Source: Streptomyces sp. CB02923
Lineage (GTDB): Bacteria; Actinomycetota; Actinomycetes; Streptomycetales; Streptomycetaceae
DNA: 64,000 bases
Direction: 5' to 3'
NCBI RefSeq assembly: GCF_001905005.1
Contig: NZ_LWKZ01000024.1
Coordinates: 367,427-431,426, forward strand
Shown: piece after piece, positions 33,193 to 41,730 of the stretch
Numbering within the stretch: the first letter of the stretch is position 1
Layout: each line of letters opens with the position of its first letter
The notes under the pieces: model-generated
What the model was told of the DNA's origin: nothing
What the model saw: the letters and a program-made list of their open reading frames with translations, nothing else
Databases searched by the model: none
Program-made: the position numbers and the translations under genes

Positions 33193-35214
33193 TCACACCG
33201 CCCGCATCCGGAAGTCGTAGCGTTCCGGGAGCGGGTGTTCCGTGCGGGCCTTGGTGCGGGCGGCTTCGGTGAGGGGGGCGGAGCCCGCTGTGAGCCGTTC
33301 GGCGACGGCGTACCAGGTGTCGCTGAGGACTTCGTCGCCTTCTCGCAGGTCGGGGACCTCGAAGCCGTGGTCGAAGACGGCGCGGGCCGCGGCGGCGTCG
33401 CCCTCGGCGAGGGCCACTTGGGCGGTCAGCAGGGCGAGGCGGCCGTCGGTGCGGGTGGCCGGAGGCAGGCGGTCGAGGGCGGCAGCCGCCTCGCCGGGGC
33501 GGCGGGCGGCGAGCAGTGCGGGGACCGCCGCGCGTACCAGGGCCGGGAGGAGCGGGGCGATGTGCTCCGTGGCGTCCGCGGGACCGTCGTCGGGTACGCA
33601 GGCCAGGGCCTCCGCGTAGCGTTGCGCGGCGCGTGCCGTCTCGCCTGCGGTCTCCTCGGCGACGGCGAGGCAGTAGAGGGGGCGGCAGTCCGTGCCGTGG
33701 GCCAGGGCCCGTTCCCAGCTGCGGACGGCCTGGGCCCGGTCGCCCGCGTGCCACTGCGCGATGCCGAGGTGGAGGTCGGTGCCCGGTCCGGGCGGCGCGG
33801 ACTCCAGCAGGTCGCGCCACGGCGCGGAGACCAGGGGCGCGACGGGCACACCGCTGCCGCGCGGGAAGTCGCCGGTGTGCAGCAGCGCCAGCCAGGGGTG
33901 CTGGTCGGGGCCGAGGGTGGACTCGGCGAAGGGCGTGCCGGGCAGGTCGTGGCCGGTGCGGGCCCGTTCCAGGGCGCCCCAGCCGGAGCCGGTGGCCAGC
34001 GTCTCCTTCGGGTCGGCATCGGCGTACGGCCGCCAGGCGGCGAAGGCCGCGTCGACCTCCGCACGCGGCAGTCGCGCTTCGAGCCGGTCGCCGGCCTCGC
34101 GGCGGGCGGCTGCCCAGTCCCCGCCGTGCACCACGGCGGGGTCGGCGGCGAGCGGCCCGTACGCCTCCAGCCAGGCGAACTCCGTGCCGCCTTCGAGGCG
34201 TACGTGCTCCAGCTGCGTACGGGCCAGGCCCGCCTGGATCTCCGCGTAGCCGCCGGTGCCGGGTTCGGTGAGCCACTGCTGCCAGCGGCGCCCGGCGCGG
34301 CCCGCGCCCCACAGGAACAGCTTGCGGCCGCGCAGCGTGTCGGTGGAGGTGTGGACCAGGCCGTGGCCGGTGGCGTCGAGCGAGGCGATCCAGCGGCGGT
34401 CGCCGTCCGGGATGCCGTAGAAGTAGTCGGCGGGGAACTCGCTGCGCAGCGGGTACGTGCGGTCGGTACCGCCGGACTCCGGTACGGGGACGTGGCGCAG
34501 CGTGTGCTCGTAACCGAAGTGCCAGGCCTCGTCCGCCGGGGCGAGGACGCGGGTGTGCTCGTCCTCGGGGACGGCGATGTTGGACCACCAGTAGACGGGG
34601 GCCGCGTGCAGGTGCGGGTTGCGGATGCGGACGCCTGCGTACAGGAAGTCGGAGCCTTCCGGAAGCCAGAGGTCCACTTGGAAAGGGAGGTTGCGCAGGC
34701 GTTCCCATTCCCACAGGCGCAGCATCTCGCCGCCGTCGGGCGCCGGTACGGACGCGGCGTGCACCGGGGCGCAGGACAGGGTGGTGTGTCCGGTGGCGCC
34801 GGTGTTCCACTCGATGCCGCCGGAGAACCAGGCGCCGTTCAGGGCGAAGTTCGCGGGCTGCAGCACGGGGTTGCGGTAGAGCAGTTCGCGGCCGGTGGGC
34901 TTGTGGTGGAGGGAGTGCACCCGGCCGCCGAGGCCGGGCAGGACGGTGGCGCGCAGCCGGTCGTTCTCGATGACGAGCGCGTCGAGGGTGGTTTCGGTGC
35001 GCGTACGGCCGTAGCCGTCGCGGATGCCGACGGGCAGCAGGGAGTCCAGCGGCGCGTAGGTGAGCTGGCGGGCCATGTCGGGCGGCAGGTCCTGGCCCGC
35101 GGGCAGCTCGACGCGGTGGATGTCGCCCGGTGCGCGGACGGCGGGCAGCGGGCTGGCCGGGCCGACGGGTGCTGCGGGGAGGGTCAGGGTCGTCCGTCGT
35201 ACGCTCGTGGCCAC
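33193..35214 (-). CDS. DUF5107 domain protein with TPR-like C-terminus
   Basis: A 673-residue protein. The N-terminal half (about 60-370) is the DUF5107 beta-sandwich/galactose-mutarotase-like region: LIENDRLRATVLPGLGGRVH, LLYRNPVLQPANFALNGAWF, GGIEWNTGATGHT. The C-terminal part (about 440-640) consists of alpha-helical TPR-like repeats (LHLGIAQWHAGDRAQAVRSW, AAAALDRLPPATRTDGRLAL). Proteins of this type are linked to oligosaccharide processing. GTG 35214 is preceded by GAGGCAGCC. It is convergent with the SGNH gene and probably not part of the cyclitol locus. Confidence 0.8.
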   Translation of the reverse strand: MATSVRRTTLTLPAAPVGPASPLPAVRAPGDIHRVELPAGQDLPPDMARQLTYAPLDSLLPVGIRDGYGRTRTETTLDALVIENDRLRATVLPGLGGRVHSLHHKPTGRELLYRNPVLQPANFALNGAWFSGGIEWNTGATGHTTLSCAPVHAASVPAPDGGEMLRLWEWERLRNLPFQVDLWLPEGSDFLYAGVRIRNPHLHAAPVYWWSNIAVPEDEHTRVLAPADEAWHFGYEHTLRHVPVPESGGTDRTYPLRSEFPADYFYGIPDGDRRWIASLDATGHGLVHTSTDTLRGRKLFLWGAGRAGRRWQQWLTEPGTGGYAEIQAGLARTQLEHVRLEGGTEFAWLEAYGPLAADPAVVHGGDWAAARREAGDRLEARLPRAEVDAAFAAWRPYADADPKETLATGSGWGALERARTGHDLPGTPFAESTLGPDQHPWLALLHTGDFPRGSGVPVAPLVSAPWRDLLESAPPGPGTDLHLGIAQWHAGDRAQAVRSWERALAHGTDCRPLYCLAVAEETAGETARAAQRYAEALACVPDDGPADATEHIAPLLPALVRAAVPALLAARRPGEAAAALDRLPPATRTDGRLALLTAQVALAEGDAAAARAVFDHGFEVPDLREGDEVLSDTWYAVAERLTAGSAPLTEAARTKARTEHPLPERYDFRMRAV

Positions 35215-35425
35215 GGCTGCCTCGCAAGGTTGTACCGGGCCACCTCGGGTGCGGTGGCCGCCTGTTGACCATGGAACCCTGTCGGCGCCCGCCTGAACAG
35301 GGCCTGTTGAGGCCAGGTATGCGGCCGAATACGGTCAAAATCGTCCTGGGAGAGGCCGGCGGGAGTCAGGGCTGTGGGACCCGGTTTGCACATCGACCAG
35401 ACGATCATCAACAAGTAGGTAGGGC

Positions 35426-35956
35426 ATGAACGATCTCGACACCTTGGCAGCATTTCCGGCAACAGGAGAACTCGGCCCGGTCCTGAACGACTGGGAGGAA
35501 GCCGAGACGGTTCTGGGCACCACGCTCCCACCTGCCTTCAAGGCGTTTCTCAGAGTTTTCGGGGGATCAAAGTTCGATGACTTCCTGCGTGTCTACCGGG
35601 CAGGCGCTGAGAACGAGCATGTGAACCTGGTAGCCATGACGCTTGCAGCACGGAAGACGATGGAGGATTCGCGCCCCCACATCCGTGCCCTTCTGGAAGA
35701 GCGCGCAGTACAGCCTTCACAGCTGATCCGCTGGGGAGGCACCGACAACGCGGATATGTGCTTCCTGGTACCCCACACCGATCCGGACCGCTGGTCCGTC
35801 CTCACCGTCATCGGCCGTGGCAGGGAGTACGACCTCTACGAAGGACCGGTGGAGAGCTACCTGCTGAACGTCCTTCGTGGTGACCTCGTCAGTGACGTCT
35901 TCCCCGAGGACTTCCCTGACGAAGACCCGGGCTACGAGCGCAACCCCTGGATCTGA
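35426..35956 (+). CDS. SMI1/KNR4 (SUKH) family protein
   Basis: A 176-residue SUKH-fold protein: WEEAETVLGTTLPPAFKAFL, then VFGGSKFDDFLRVY and FLVPHTDPDRWSVLTVIGRG. SUKH proteins are often immunity proteins for secreted nuclease or other polymorphic toxins. Base composition is lower in GC than flanking genes (more A/T at third positions), which suggests horizontal transfer. It is followed by an IS remnant and a toxin-like gene. Whether it protects against that toxin is not known. RBS AGGTAGGG. Confidence 0.8.
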   Translation: MNDLDTLAAFPATGELGPVLNDWEEAETVLGTTLPPAFKAFLRVFGGSKFDDFLRVYRAGAENEHVNLVAMTLAARKTMEDSRPHIRALLEERAVQPSQLIRWGGTDNADMCFLVPHTDPDRWSVLTVIGRGREYDLYEGPVESYLLNVLRGDLVSDVFPEDFPDEDPGYERNPWI

Positions 35957-36019
35957 GCCGAGGACAGTAATACCGGTCCTGGTCCGCAGAGCCGCCCCGC
36001 CTAGGGCGTTTCCTTCGGA

Positions 36020-36665
36020 TCATCTGGCTGACCAGATGAAGATGGCGGCGAGGTGGAGCCCGGCGAGGTAGATGGTCGAGGTCTTGTCGTAGCGGGTGGC
36101 CAGGCCGCACCACTGCTTGAGTCGGTTGATGCACCGCTCGACGACGTTGCGCTGTTTGTATGCCTCGTGATCGAAGGCCGGTGGACGACCGCCGCGGTTG
36201 CCGAGTCGTTTGCGGTTGGCGGCCTGGTCGGCGGGTTGCGGGATCACCGTCCGGATCCCGCGGCGCTGTAGGTGACGGCGGATCACCCGGGACGAGTACG
36301 CCTTGTCCGCCAGGTCCACGGACGGTGCCGTGCGCGGTCTACCTGCCGGGGCACTCTGATCCGGGCCATGACCTGCTCGAATGCGGGTGCGTCATGGGCC
36401 TGTCCGGCCGTGATGACGAACGCGAGTGGCCGGCAGCGGCCGTCGGCGGCGAGATGGGTTTTCGTGGCCAGCCCGCCGCGGGAGCGTCCGAGGGCATGGT
36501 CGGCCGACTCGCCGGCCGGGGCCCCTTTTGACGGGCCCCGGCGGCGTGCTGGTGAGCGCGGACGATCGTGGAGTCGACCGCGACGACCCAGCCCAGGTCG
36601 CCTTCGGCGTCGGCCTGCGCGAGCAGGGCGGTGAACACCTTTTCCCAGGTTGCCGATCTTCTCCG
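36020..36665 (-). pseudogene. IS5-type transposase remnant (frameshifted, 5' truncated)
   Basis: Two reading frames on the minus strand together resemble an IS5-family DDE transposase. The upstream frame has WVVAVDSTIVRAHQHAAGAR (first catalytic Asp). The downstream frame has VIRRHLQRRGIRTVIPQPAD, FDHEAYKQRNVVERCINRLK (catalytic Glu) and a C-terminal AGLHLAAIFIWSAR. A frameshift around 36330-36400 separates them and the N-terminal ~100 residues are missing. GGCGTTTCCTTCGGATCATC at 36004-36023 looks like the left IS end; no matching right end was found. Confidence 0.82.
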
Positions 36666-36979
36666 CTGGATCCTGTCTCTCTTCAGGGCGCCGGAGGCGG
36701 GCCGTGCGGCCGGGTGAAGCCGAGGCGGGAGGGGCGTTAGTGCCGACGTTAGATATCCATTAGATCGGCACGGCAGGCTCAGGGATATCCGCTGGGGGAC
36801 CGGTCCTTCATGCAGCGACCCCCCTTTTCGTCCTCGGTCGTCTCCACAGGCGTCTGCTCGGCACGGATCCGCCGACAGGCCGTCTGCCGAGCCGGGCTCT
36901 TACCTGGACCACCAGTCCTCGTGCCGCCGCTGGAGGCACGGCCGCTCGTGCAACGCACCTCCTATCGAAAGACTCAACC
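36666..36979. promoter_or_regulatory. Upstream region of the RIP gene
   Basis: 314 bp between IS remnant and RIP gene. It contains an inverted repeat GTGCCGA (36740-36746)/TCGGCAC (36765-36771) around an AT-rich 18-nt centre, a candidate operator or promoter. Another GATATCC copy lies at 36784-36790. No gene is seen. Confidence 0.4.
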
Positions 36980-37891
36980 GTGATGTCAACTCTGCGCGCC
37001 GCGCTCGCGCGCTTGCTGGCAGCTTCGCTCGCCGCTCTGGCCGTGGCTGGCCTGACCGCCCCCACCGCCCACGCTGACACCTCGCGCCCGCGTCACCAGA
37101 TCGTCTGGAACGTCCACAGCCTCTTGGAAGGGGACATGCAGGATGCCCACAGTCGCTACTGGCGCATGATCGGTGACTTGCGGACCGCCGCCGGCCACAA
37201 CGTCGGGAACGGCGTCGGCGCCACGGAGCGCCTGCGAGCGGATGGGGCGCGCGCCGTCGAGATCCGCCTCGTGAACGACAACGAGTCCTACGCTTCCCTC
37301 TACGTGCAATCCGACAACCTTTACATGATGGGTGTGTGGACACCCAGCCCGCACAGTGGTTCCGTGAGCGGCCTGGTCGGCTTCCGTGACCAGCGTGCCG
37401 AGATGCAGGCCATCCTCCAGCGCAACGGCACTCCGGCGCCGGTCACCGACTTCGGCTTCAACTCGAACTACGACTCGCTCGGCAGCAACAGGCGCGCCGA
37501 AGTGGGAATGAACGGCTTCACGATCGCGGACGCCGCCCGCGCGCTGCACGGATACAACCCCCACATGACCCACACTCAGCAGGCTGGCTTCCAGGCCCAA
37601 CTGATCATCCTCATTCAGGCTGTCTCCGAAGCAGCCCGGTTCCAGGACATCGCCATCACGGTGGGCAACAACATCCGTAATTACGCGTCGGGGCAGGGAA
37701 CACGGCTGTCGCTCAACCAAGTGAACATGGAGAACAACTGGGGCAACATCTCGGGGTGGCTCAGCGCCGCCCTCGATCTTCCGCCGGACACGATCTCCAC
37801 CACCATTGAGTTCGGCGGTGAGCATTTCAACAACCTGGATGCGTTCAACCGGCGCTTCCATTACACCCTTGCGAAGGGCTCATTCTTCTGA
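36980..37891 (+). CDS. Secreted ribosome-inactivating protein (rRNA N-glycosidase family)
   Basis: A 303-residue protein with a Sec signal peptide (about 1-32, cleavage after AHA). The rest matches the RIP fold of ricin A-chain and Shiga toxin. Comparison with ricin places all active-site residues: Y115 in DNLYMMGVW (ricin Y80), Y164 in NYDSL (Y123), E217 and R220 in SEAARFQDI (E177, R180), W254 in ENNWGNIS (W211). RIPs remove one adenine from the sarcin-ricin loop of 23S/28S rRNA. A bacterial homologue was described in S. coelicolor. Start GTG 36980 or ATG 36983. Secretion suggests a eukaryotic target. A strong terminator follows. Confidence 0.9.
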   Translation: MMSTLRAALARLLAASLAALAVAGLTAPTAHADTSRPRHQIVWNVHSLLEGDMQDAHSRYWRMIGDLRTAAGHNVGNGVGATERLRADGARAVEIRLVNDNESYASLYVQSDNLYMMGVWTPSPHSGSVSGLVGFRDQRAEMQAILQRNGTPAPVTDFGFNSNYDSLGSNRRAEVGMNGFTIADAARALHGYNPHMTHTQQAGFQAQLIILIQAVSEAARFQDIAITVGNNIRNYASGQGTRLSLNQVNMENNWGNISGWLSAALDLPPDTISTTIEFGGEHFNNLDAFNRRFHYTLAKGSFF

Positions 37892-37899
37892 TCCTGCCC

Positions 37900-37934
37900 G
37901 GGTGCCCGGCGCGGCATCACCGCGCCGGGCACCC
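37900..37934 (+). terminator. Terminator of the RIP gene
   Basis: Perfect 15-bp stem (37900-37914/37920-37934) with a CATCA loop, 8 bp after the RIP stop codon. Confidence 0.9.
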
Positions 37935-38204
37935 GACCGGACCTCTACCCTGGGGCAGCCGCACCAGGCCGGGCCGGCACGGGCGGCTCAACCCCGTGAG
38001 CAGGGTTGGCATACAGGGCGCGATCGAGCAGTGCCACGACGACGGGGACGCCGCGCTGGCCAACTAACCCTGACCAAAACGCCCTAGCGGTGGCAGTCAC
38101 ACCGGGCTCGGCTCGCCGCACTCCCCCGCTGCGGCGAGCCATCTTTCTACTCCTCGGCAGGCGCGGGGTGCCGGACAGCACGCTTGAGCGCTTGTTCCGC
38201 CCCG
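37935..38204. other. Island debris with a second hairpin
   Basis: No intact gene. A plus-strand reading frame ends at 38068 with GIQGAIEQCHDDGDAALAN and may be the tail of a lost gene. An 11-bp hairpin GGCTCGCCGCA/TGCGGCGAGCC lies at 38110-38140, followed by ATCTTTCT, as expected for a terminator. Confidence 0.45.
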
Positions 38205-38367
38205 TACCGGTCCTCACCAGCGCAGCCACCACAACCCAGCCACGGTGTCCAGCCAGTTGACGGCAGTCCCGTTCCTGGCGTTTCACCCCGTACGCACGGC
38301 CTTCGCGGTCACTGCTGATCCGGCAGTAGATCACCGCTGGGCGCCGCTCACGCCCTGGTAACCCCAT
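38205..38367 (-). pseudogene. Serine recombinase N-terminal stub
   Basis: About 50 codons from ATG 38367 match the start of large serine integrases: AVIYCRISSDREGRAYGVKR (catalytic Ser in YCRIS) and QERDCRQLAGHRGWVVVA. Homology is lost after that. The third codon is TTA. The stub begins 33 bp from the broken DUF6204 gene, as an integrase gene next to an att site would. Confidence 0.75.
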
Positions 38368-38415
38368 CTGGGCGGTGCCCTCGCCTTCCCGCCAGTCGCC
38401 CCGGTCGTAGCGGGG

Positions 38416-38682
38416 CGGCGTCACCACGCCGCCTTCCAGGGCACCGAGCCGCCGCAGCAGCCCCTGTTCACGCAGGGCGCGCTCGCCTACGACGCCGCGC
38501 TGCGGTCGTTCACGTACCGGTACGTGATCGTCTCGGACGCGGCGGACGGCGAGGAGATGGCGGCCGCCCTCGCCGAGGAGAAGGCGGAGGCGGCGCTGAC
38601 TGCGGCGGGGTACGGCTATCGGGAGCTGCGCTCGTCCGCCACCGACATGGACACCATGAAGGTCAACCGCAAGGGCCGCTGA
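38416..38682 (+). pseudogene. DUF6204 family protein, 5'-truncated
   Basis: The C-terminal ~85 codons of a DUF6204-like protein: FTQGALAYDAALRSFTYRY, EEKAEAALTAAGYGYRELRS, then DMDTMKVNRKGR and stop. There is no start codon; the N-terminal ~30-40 residues are missing exactly where the integrase stub begins. The gene was probably the insertion target of the mobile island, or was cut when the island decayed. Confidence 0.65.
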
Positions 38683-38715
38683 CGGACGCCGGGAGGGGCG
38701 CACTCCACGGGCCGC

Positions 38716-39093
38716 TCACCCCACAGGCGGCTCGTTGAACCGCAGCTGGTTGCCGAAGGGGTCGGTGAGGGTCAGCGACAGCCCGATCTCGCCGTCCTCC
38801 TCCAGGCCGGGGTTCAGGAACGGGTAGTCCTTGGCCGCCAGTTCGGCGTGGAGTGCGCGCACGCCGCTCAGCTCGGCGTACACCACCGATCCCGGCGTCC
38901 CGTCCCCGTGGTGCTCGGACAGGTGCAGGACCAGGCCGCCGCGCGACACCTGCGTGTAGAGCGGCAGGTCCGGCGTGAAGCGGTGCTCCCAGTCGACGGC
39001 GCAGCCCAGGTACCCGAGGTAGAACTCGTGCGCCTTGGGCACGTCGAAGACGCGCAGCACCGGGACGGGGTGCCGGAAGGTGATCTCGGACAT
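38716..39093 (-). CDS. Glyoxalase/bleomycin-resistance-type VOC protein
   Basis: A 125-residue VOC protein: PVLRVFDVPKAHEFYLGYLG and DWEHRF at the N-terminus, GLVLHLSEHHGDGTPGSVVY in the middle, LTLTDPFGNQLRFNEP at the C-terminus. The pattern is that of bleomycin-resistance-like binding proteins (BLMT group). The start overlaps the stop of the acetyltransferase gene by 1 bp, so both are co-expressed. It may bind a cationic or glycopeptide metabolite. No resistance phenotype can be inferred directly. Confidence 0.82.
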   Translation of the reverse strand: MSEITFRHPVPVLRVFDVPKAHEFYLGYLGCAVDWEHRFTPDLPLYTQVSRGGLVLHLSEHHGDGTPGSVVYAELSGVRALHAELAAKDYPFLNPGLEEDGEIGLSLTLTDPFGNQLRFNEPPVG

Positions 39094-39635
39094 CAGGCCC
39101 TTTCGAACATGTCGCTGGTGATGGCCCAGCGTTCGTGGTCCCGCCAGGCGCCGTCGATGAACAGGAAGTCGGGCGAGTACCCCTCCAGCCGGCAGCCCGC
39201 GCGCTTGGCCAGGGCGATCGAGCGTTCGTTGCCGGGCTGGATGTTGATCTCCAGGCGGTGCAGCCCCAGCTCGCCGAAGGCGTACCCCATGGCGAGCCGC
39301 AGCCCCTCGCTCATGAGTCCCCGCCCGGCGGCGTGCGCGAAGGCACCGTAGCCCACCGCGCCGCAGCGGAACGCGGCGTGCACGATGTTGTTGATGGTCA
39401 GGAAGCCGGCGATCCGGCCGGTCTCCAGCTCACAGATCAGGAGCCCTTCGCGCGACGGCTCCTGCAGCTTGGCGAAGTAGCCGTCGTAGGCCGTGCCGGT
39501 GGTCGGCGGCGAGAGCCACGGCCGCTGCGTCCGCACGCTCTCCCGTGCCCGCGCGGTGAACTCCGCGCGGTCCCCCGCCGCGAAGTGCCGGATGCCGACC
39601 CGCGGACCGGTGGCGAGATAATGATCGTCAGCCAT
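39093..39635 (-). CDS. GNAT N-acetyltransferase (RimJ/RimL type)
   Basis: A 180-residue GNAT protein. The acetyl-CoA site region is VGYGAFAHAAGRGLMSEGLR (about residues 93-112), followed by AFGELGLHRLEINIQPGNER and SIALAKRAGCRLEGYSPDFL, the RimJ-type signature. Substrates of this class include protein N-termini and small antibiotics. It precedes the VOC protein with a 1-bp overlap. Confidence 0.87.
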   Translation of the reverse strand: MADDHYLATGPRVGIRHFAAGDRAEFTARARESVRTQRPWLSPPTTGTAYDGYFAKLQEPSREGLLICELETGRIAGFLTINNIVHAAFRCGAVGYGAFAHAAGRGLMSEGLRLAMGYAFGELGLHRLEINIQPGNERSIALAKRAGCRLEGYSPDFLFIDGAWRDHERWAITSDMFERA

Positions 39636-39831
39636 GGTCCGATCGTACGAAGCGGCGGACCGGGGTGCCAGGCAATTCTGTCGTACGAGCGAGCGGGGGC
39701 ACCGCGTACCGCCGCCGCCATCCGGGCCCTCCGGGCCCTCCGGTCCCCGTACCGCGCCGTCCGCCGCCCCGCCCGCACAGAGCCGGCCCGTGCGGGAGAG
39801 GCGGCAGCGGTACGGCGTCAGCCGGTGCCGG

Positions 39832-40596
39832 TCACGCCGTGGCGGCCGCCGCGCGGATCGCGCAGGCCGCCGCGTACCCCTCCGGCACCGTCACGTCCGC
39901 CATCTCCCACCCCGGCACCTCGACCGGCTCCGGCCCGGCGCCGACCAGCGTGGTGGTCATCAGATCGCCCGCCAGTCCGCTGCCCGTGCCCTTCAGGTAC
40001 GCCTCCTTGCGGGTCCAGCAGCGGGCGAAGGCGGCCGGCCGGCCGGCTTCCGGCAGGGCGTCGAGCGTGGCGCGCTCCCGCGGGTGCAGCATGCCCGACA
40101 CCTCGGCCACGGTCCGCGGCGAGGCCGGCTTCTCGATGTCCACGCCGACGGGCGTCCGCGCGAAGCCGATCAGCGCCATGTCACCGGTGTGGGAGAGCGA
40201 GAAGTGCAGGGGCGGCGTCCCGGCGCCGGCCAGCGCGGGCCGGCCGTGCGGCTTGTCGCAGCAGGGGCAGGGTTCGCGGACGAACCGGATCTCCGCCGGG
40301 TCCCGGTCCAGGTACGCGCCGAGCAGGTGGCGCAGTGCGCCGTGCGAGGTGGCGTAGGTGTCGCGGTCGACGGGCCGGACGAACGCCGCGGTCCGCTTGC
40401 GCTCGGCCGCGTCCAGCACCGCCGTGTCGTTCAGCCCGGCGTCGGGCACCGTGCGGACCAGCCACAACGACACCTCCCCCGCGCCGTCGGCCGGCAGCGG
40501 GTCCGGCAGCGCGGACGCGTCGTACACCGCGGGTATCAGGGCGGGCCGCACAGCGCCGCTCCGCTCGCTCGGGGCCCAGGTATCGCCCGTGGTCAT
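39832..40596 (-). CDS. 4'-phosphopantetheinyl transferase (Sfp type)
   Basis: A protein of about 254 residues that transfers phosphopantetheine from CoA to carrier proteins of polyketide and peptide synthetases. The conserved blocks are HFSLSHTGDMALIGFAR, GVDIEKP (metal-binding Asp/Glu) and FARCWTRKEAYLKGTGSGL (Glu and Lys of the active site). A CPCC cluster in PCPCCDKPHGRPAL is a common variant. ATG 40596 is chosen over GTG 40605 because GGGAG lies 8 nt upstream. No PKS or NRPS gene is in the window, so it probably serves a cluster elsewhere. Confidence 0.9.
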   Translation of the reverse strand: MTTGDTWAPSERSGAVRPALIPAVYDASALPDPLPADGAGEVSLWLVRTVPDAGLNDTAVLDAAERKRTAAFVRPVDRDTYATSHGALRHLLGAYLDRDPAEIRFVREPCPCCDKPHGRPALAGAGTPPLHFSLSHTGDMALIGFARTPVGVDIEKPASPRTVAEVSGMLHPRERATLDALPEAGRPAAFARCWTRKEAYLKGTGSGLAGDLMTTTLVGAGPEPVEVPGWEMADVTVPEGYAAACAIRAAAATA

Positions 40597-40709
40597 CGGT
40601 CGCACTCCCTCGTCGTCTTCCTGCGCGTCCGCCCGGAGTCATCCGGTCCGTTCGGTCCTGCGCGGCGCGTGCGGGCGGTCCGGCGCGGTGGTGCGGGCGC
40701 CGGAAGCCG

Positions 40710-41681
40710 TTACGGCCGTGTCCGGTGACCGTACCCGGCTCGCGGGGCGCGCGCCGCCAACTCGCGCTCCCCCGCACTCGGTGCGGCCAGCGCCAGCCGA
40801 CGGTGCGTACGGCGGAGCATCCCCCGGGCGAGCACCGGGTGAACACGCCGGACGACCGCGAAATAGAGCCGTCCGCCGAGGTGGTGGGTCCGTACGACCG
40901 TGCTGAGCGTCACCCGGCCGTCGTGGCCGGCGGTCCCCCCGCCCGGCCCCGCGGCCGGGCTCTCGACCAGGATCGACGCCCGGAAGTCCAGGTGCCGGGC
41001 GTCCCGGCCGAGCAGGATCTCTCCGCCGGCCGCGGTTTCGGCGCGGTCCAGCTCGGGGAACGCGCCGCGCAGTACGCCCTTCCAGGTCTCCGGGTCGCGC
41101 GGCATGCCGGGCGGCAGCGGCAGCTGCCAGGCGTCCTGGAAGTCCGTACGCGCGAAGGCGGTACGGGCCAGCCGGGCGCCGGGCGGGATGCCGACGGCGG
41201 TGGGGCGCGCCCACAGGAGCCGGTGGAGCAGCCGTACCCACCGTGAACGGCGGACCGGGGCGCGGACCGTGCCGGTGGCCGCGCGTTCGACGTTGTCGAA
41301 GGCCTCCTCCACGACGGTGGCGTGCATCCACCGGATCGCGAGCGCCCACGTCACCCGCCCGGCGCCCCGGAACCGGTCCTCCAGGACGTGGGTCACCCGG
41401 CAGCTGCCGGCGTCGAGCGGGGTCACCTCGAAGGCGTGGTGTCCGCCCGAGGGGAAGTCGAAGCGGACGCGGCGGCCCGGCTCGTAGGCCGTGACGCGGT
41501 AGCGGACGAAGCTGTGGCCGCCGGTGGCGCCGACGCCCAGCGGGCGGTCGAAGCGCATGGCGGGCCAGACGGGCACCGGGAAGAACGGGTCGTCGTCACC
41601 GGACAGCCGGTCGAGCAGGGCTCCGACCGTCTCGGCGGACGCCTGGACGGTACGTGCGTGGACATCGCGGACCGTGCGCAT
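40710..41681 (-). CDS. SRPBCC-DUF2867 fusion protein
   Basis: A 323-residue protein. The N-terminal half (about 1-150) resembles an SRPBCC/polyketide-cyclase-like fold (SFVRYRVTAYEPGRRVRFDF, CRVTHVLEDRFRGAGRVTWA). The C-terminal half (about 180-310) is DUF2867: RTDFQDAWQLPLPPGMPRDP, HLDFRASILVE, STVVRTHHLGGRLYFAVVRR. Fusion of both in one protein is known, but the function is unknown. The RBS GGAGGAG precedes ATG 41681. It is divergent from a TetR gene with a shared palindromic operator region, so it is probably the TetR target. Confidence 0.8.
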   Translation of the reverse strand: MRTVRDVHARTVQASAETVGALLDRLSGDDDPFFPVPVWPAMRFDRPLGVGATGGHSFVRYRVTAYEPGRRVRFDFPSGGHHAFEVTPLDAGSCRVTHVLEDRFRGAGRVTWALAIRWMHATVVEEAFDNVERAATGTVRAPVRRSRWVRLLHRLLWARPTAVGIPPGARLARTAFARTDFQDAWQLPLPPGMPRDPETWKGVLRGAFPELDRAETAAGGEILLGRDARHLDFRASILVESPAAGPGGGTAGHDGRVTLSTVVRTHHLGGRLYFAVVRRVHPVLARGMLRRTHRRLALAAPSAGERELAARAPRAGYGHRTRP

Positions 41682-41690
41682 CGGACTCCT

Positions 41691-41730
41691 CCATACGGTT
41701 GCGTATGTTTGACCGTACGGTAGCGTATGG
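41691..41730. promoter_or_regulatory. Palindromic operator region between SRPBCC-DUF2867 and TetR genes
   Basis: A set of related half-sites: CCATACGGTTGCGTATG contains ATACG-N4-CGTAT; ACCGTACGGT is a perfect palindrome; TAGCGTATGG repeats the CGTATGG arm. This is a likely TetR binding site covering both start regions. The TetR mRNA may be leaderless. Confidence 0.65.

Noticed and set aside
36020..36665. Intact insertion sequence
   Set aside because: The transposase is frameshifted and lacks its N-terminus; only one plausible IS end was found.
38716..39093. Assignment as a specific bleomycin-resistance gene
   Set aside because: The fold fits, but no bleomycin-type cluster is present and this label is often over-applied to VOC proteins.
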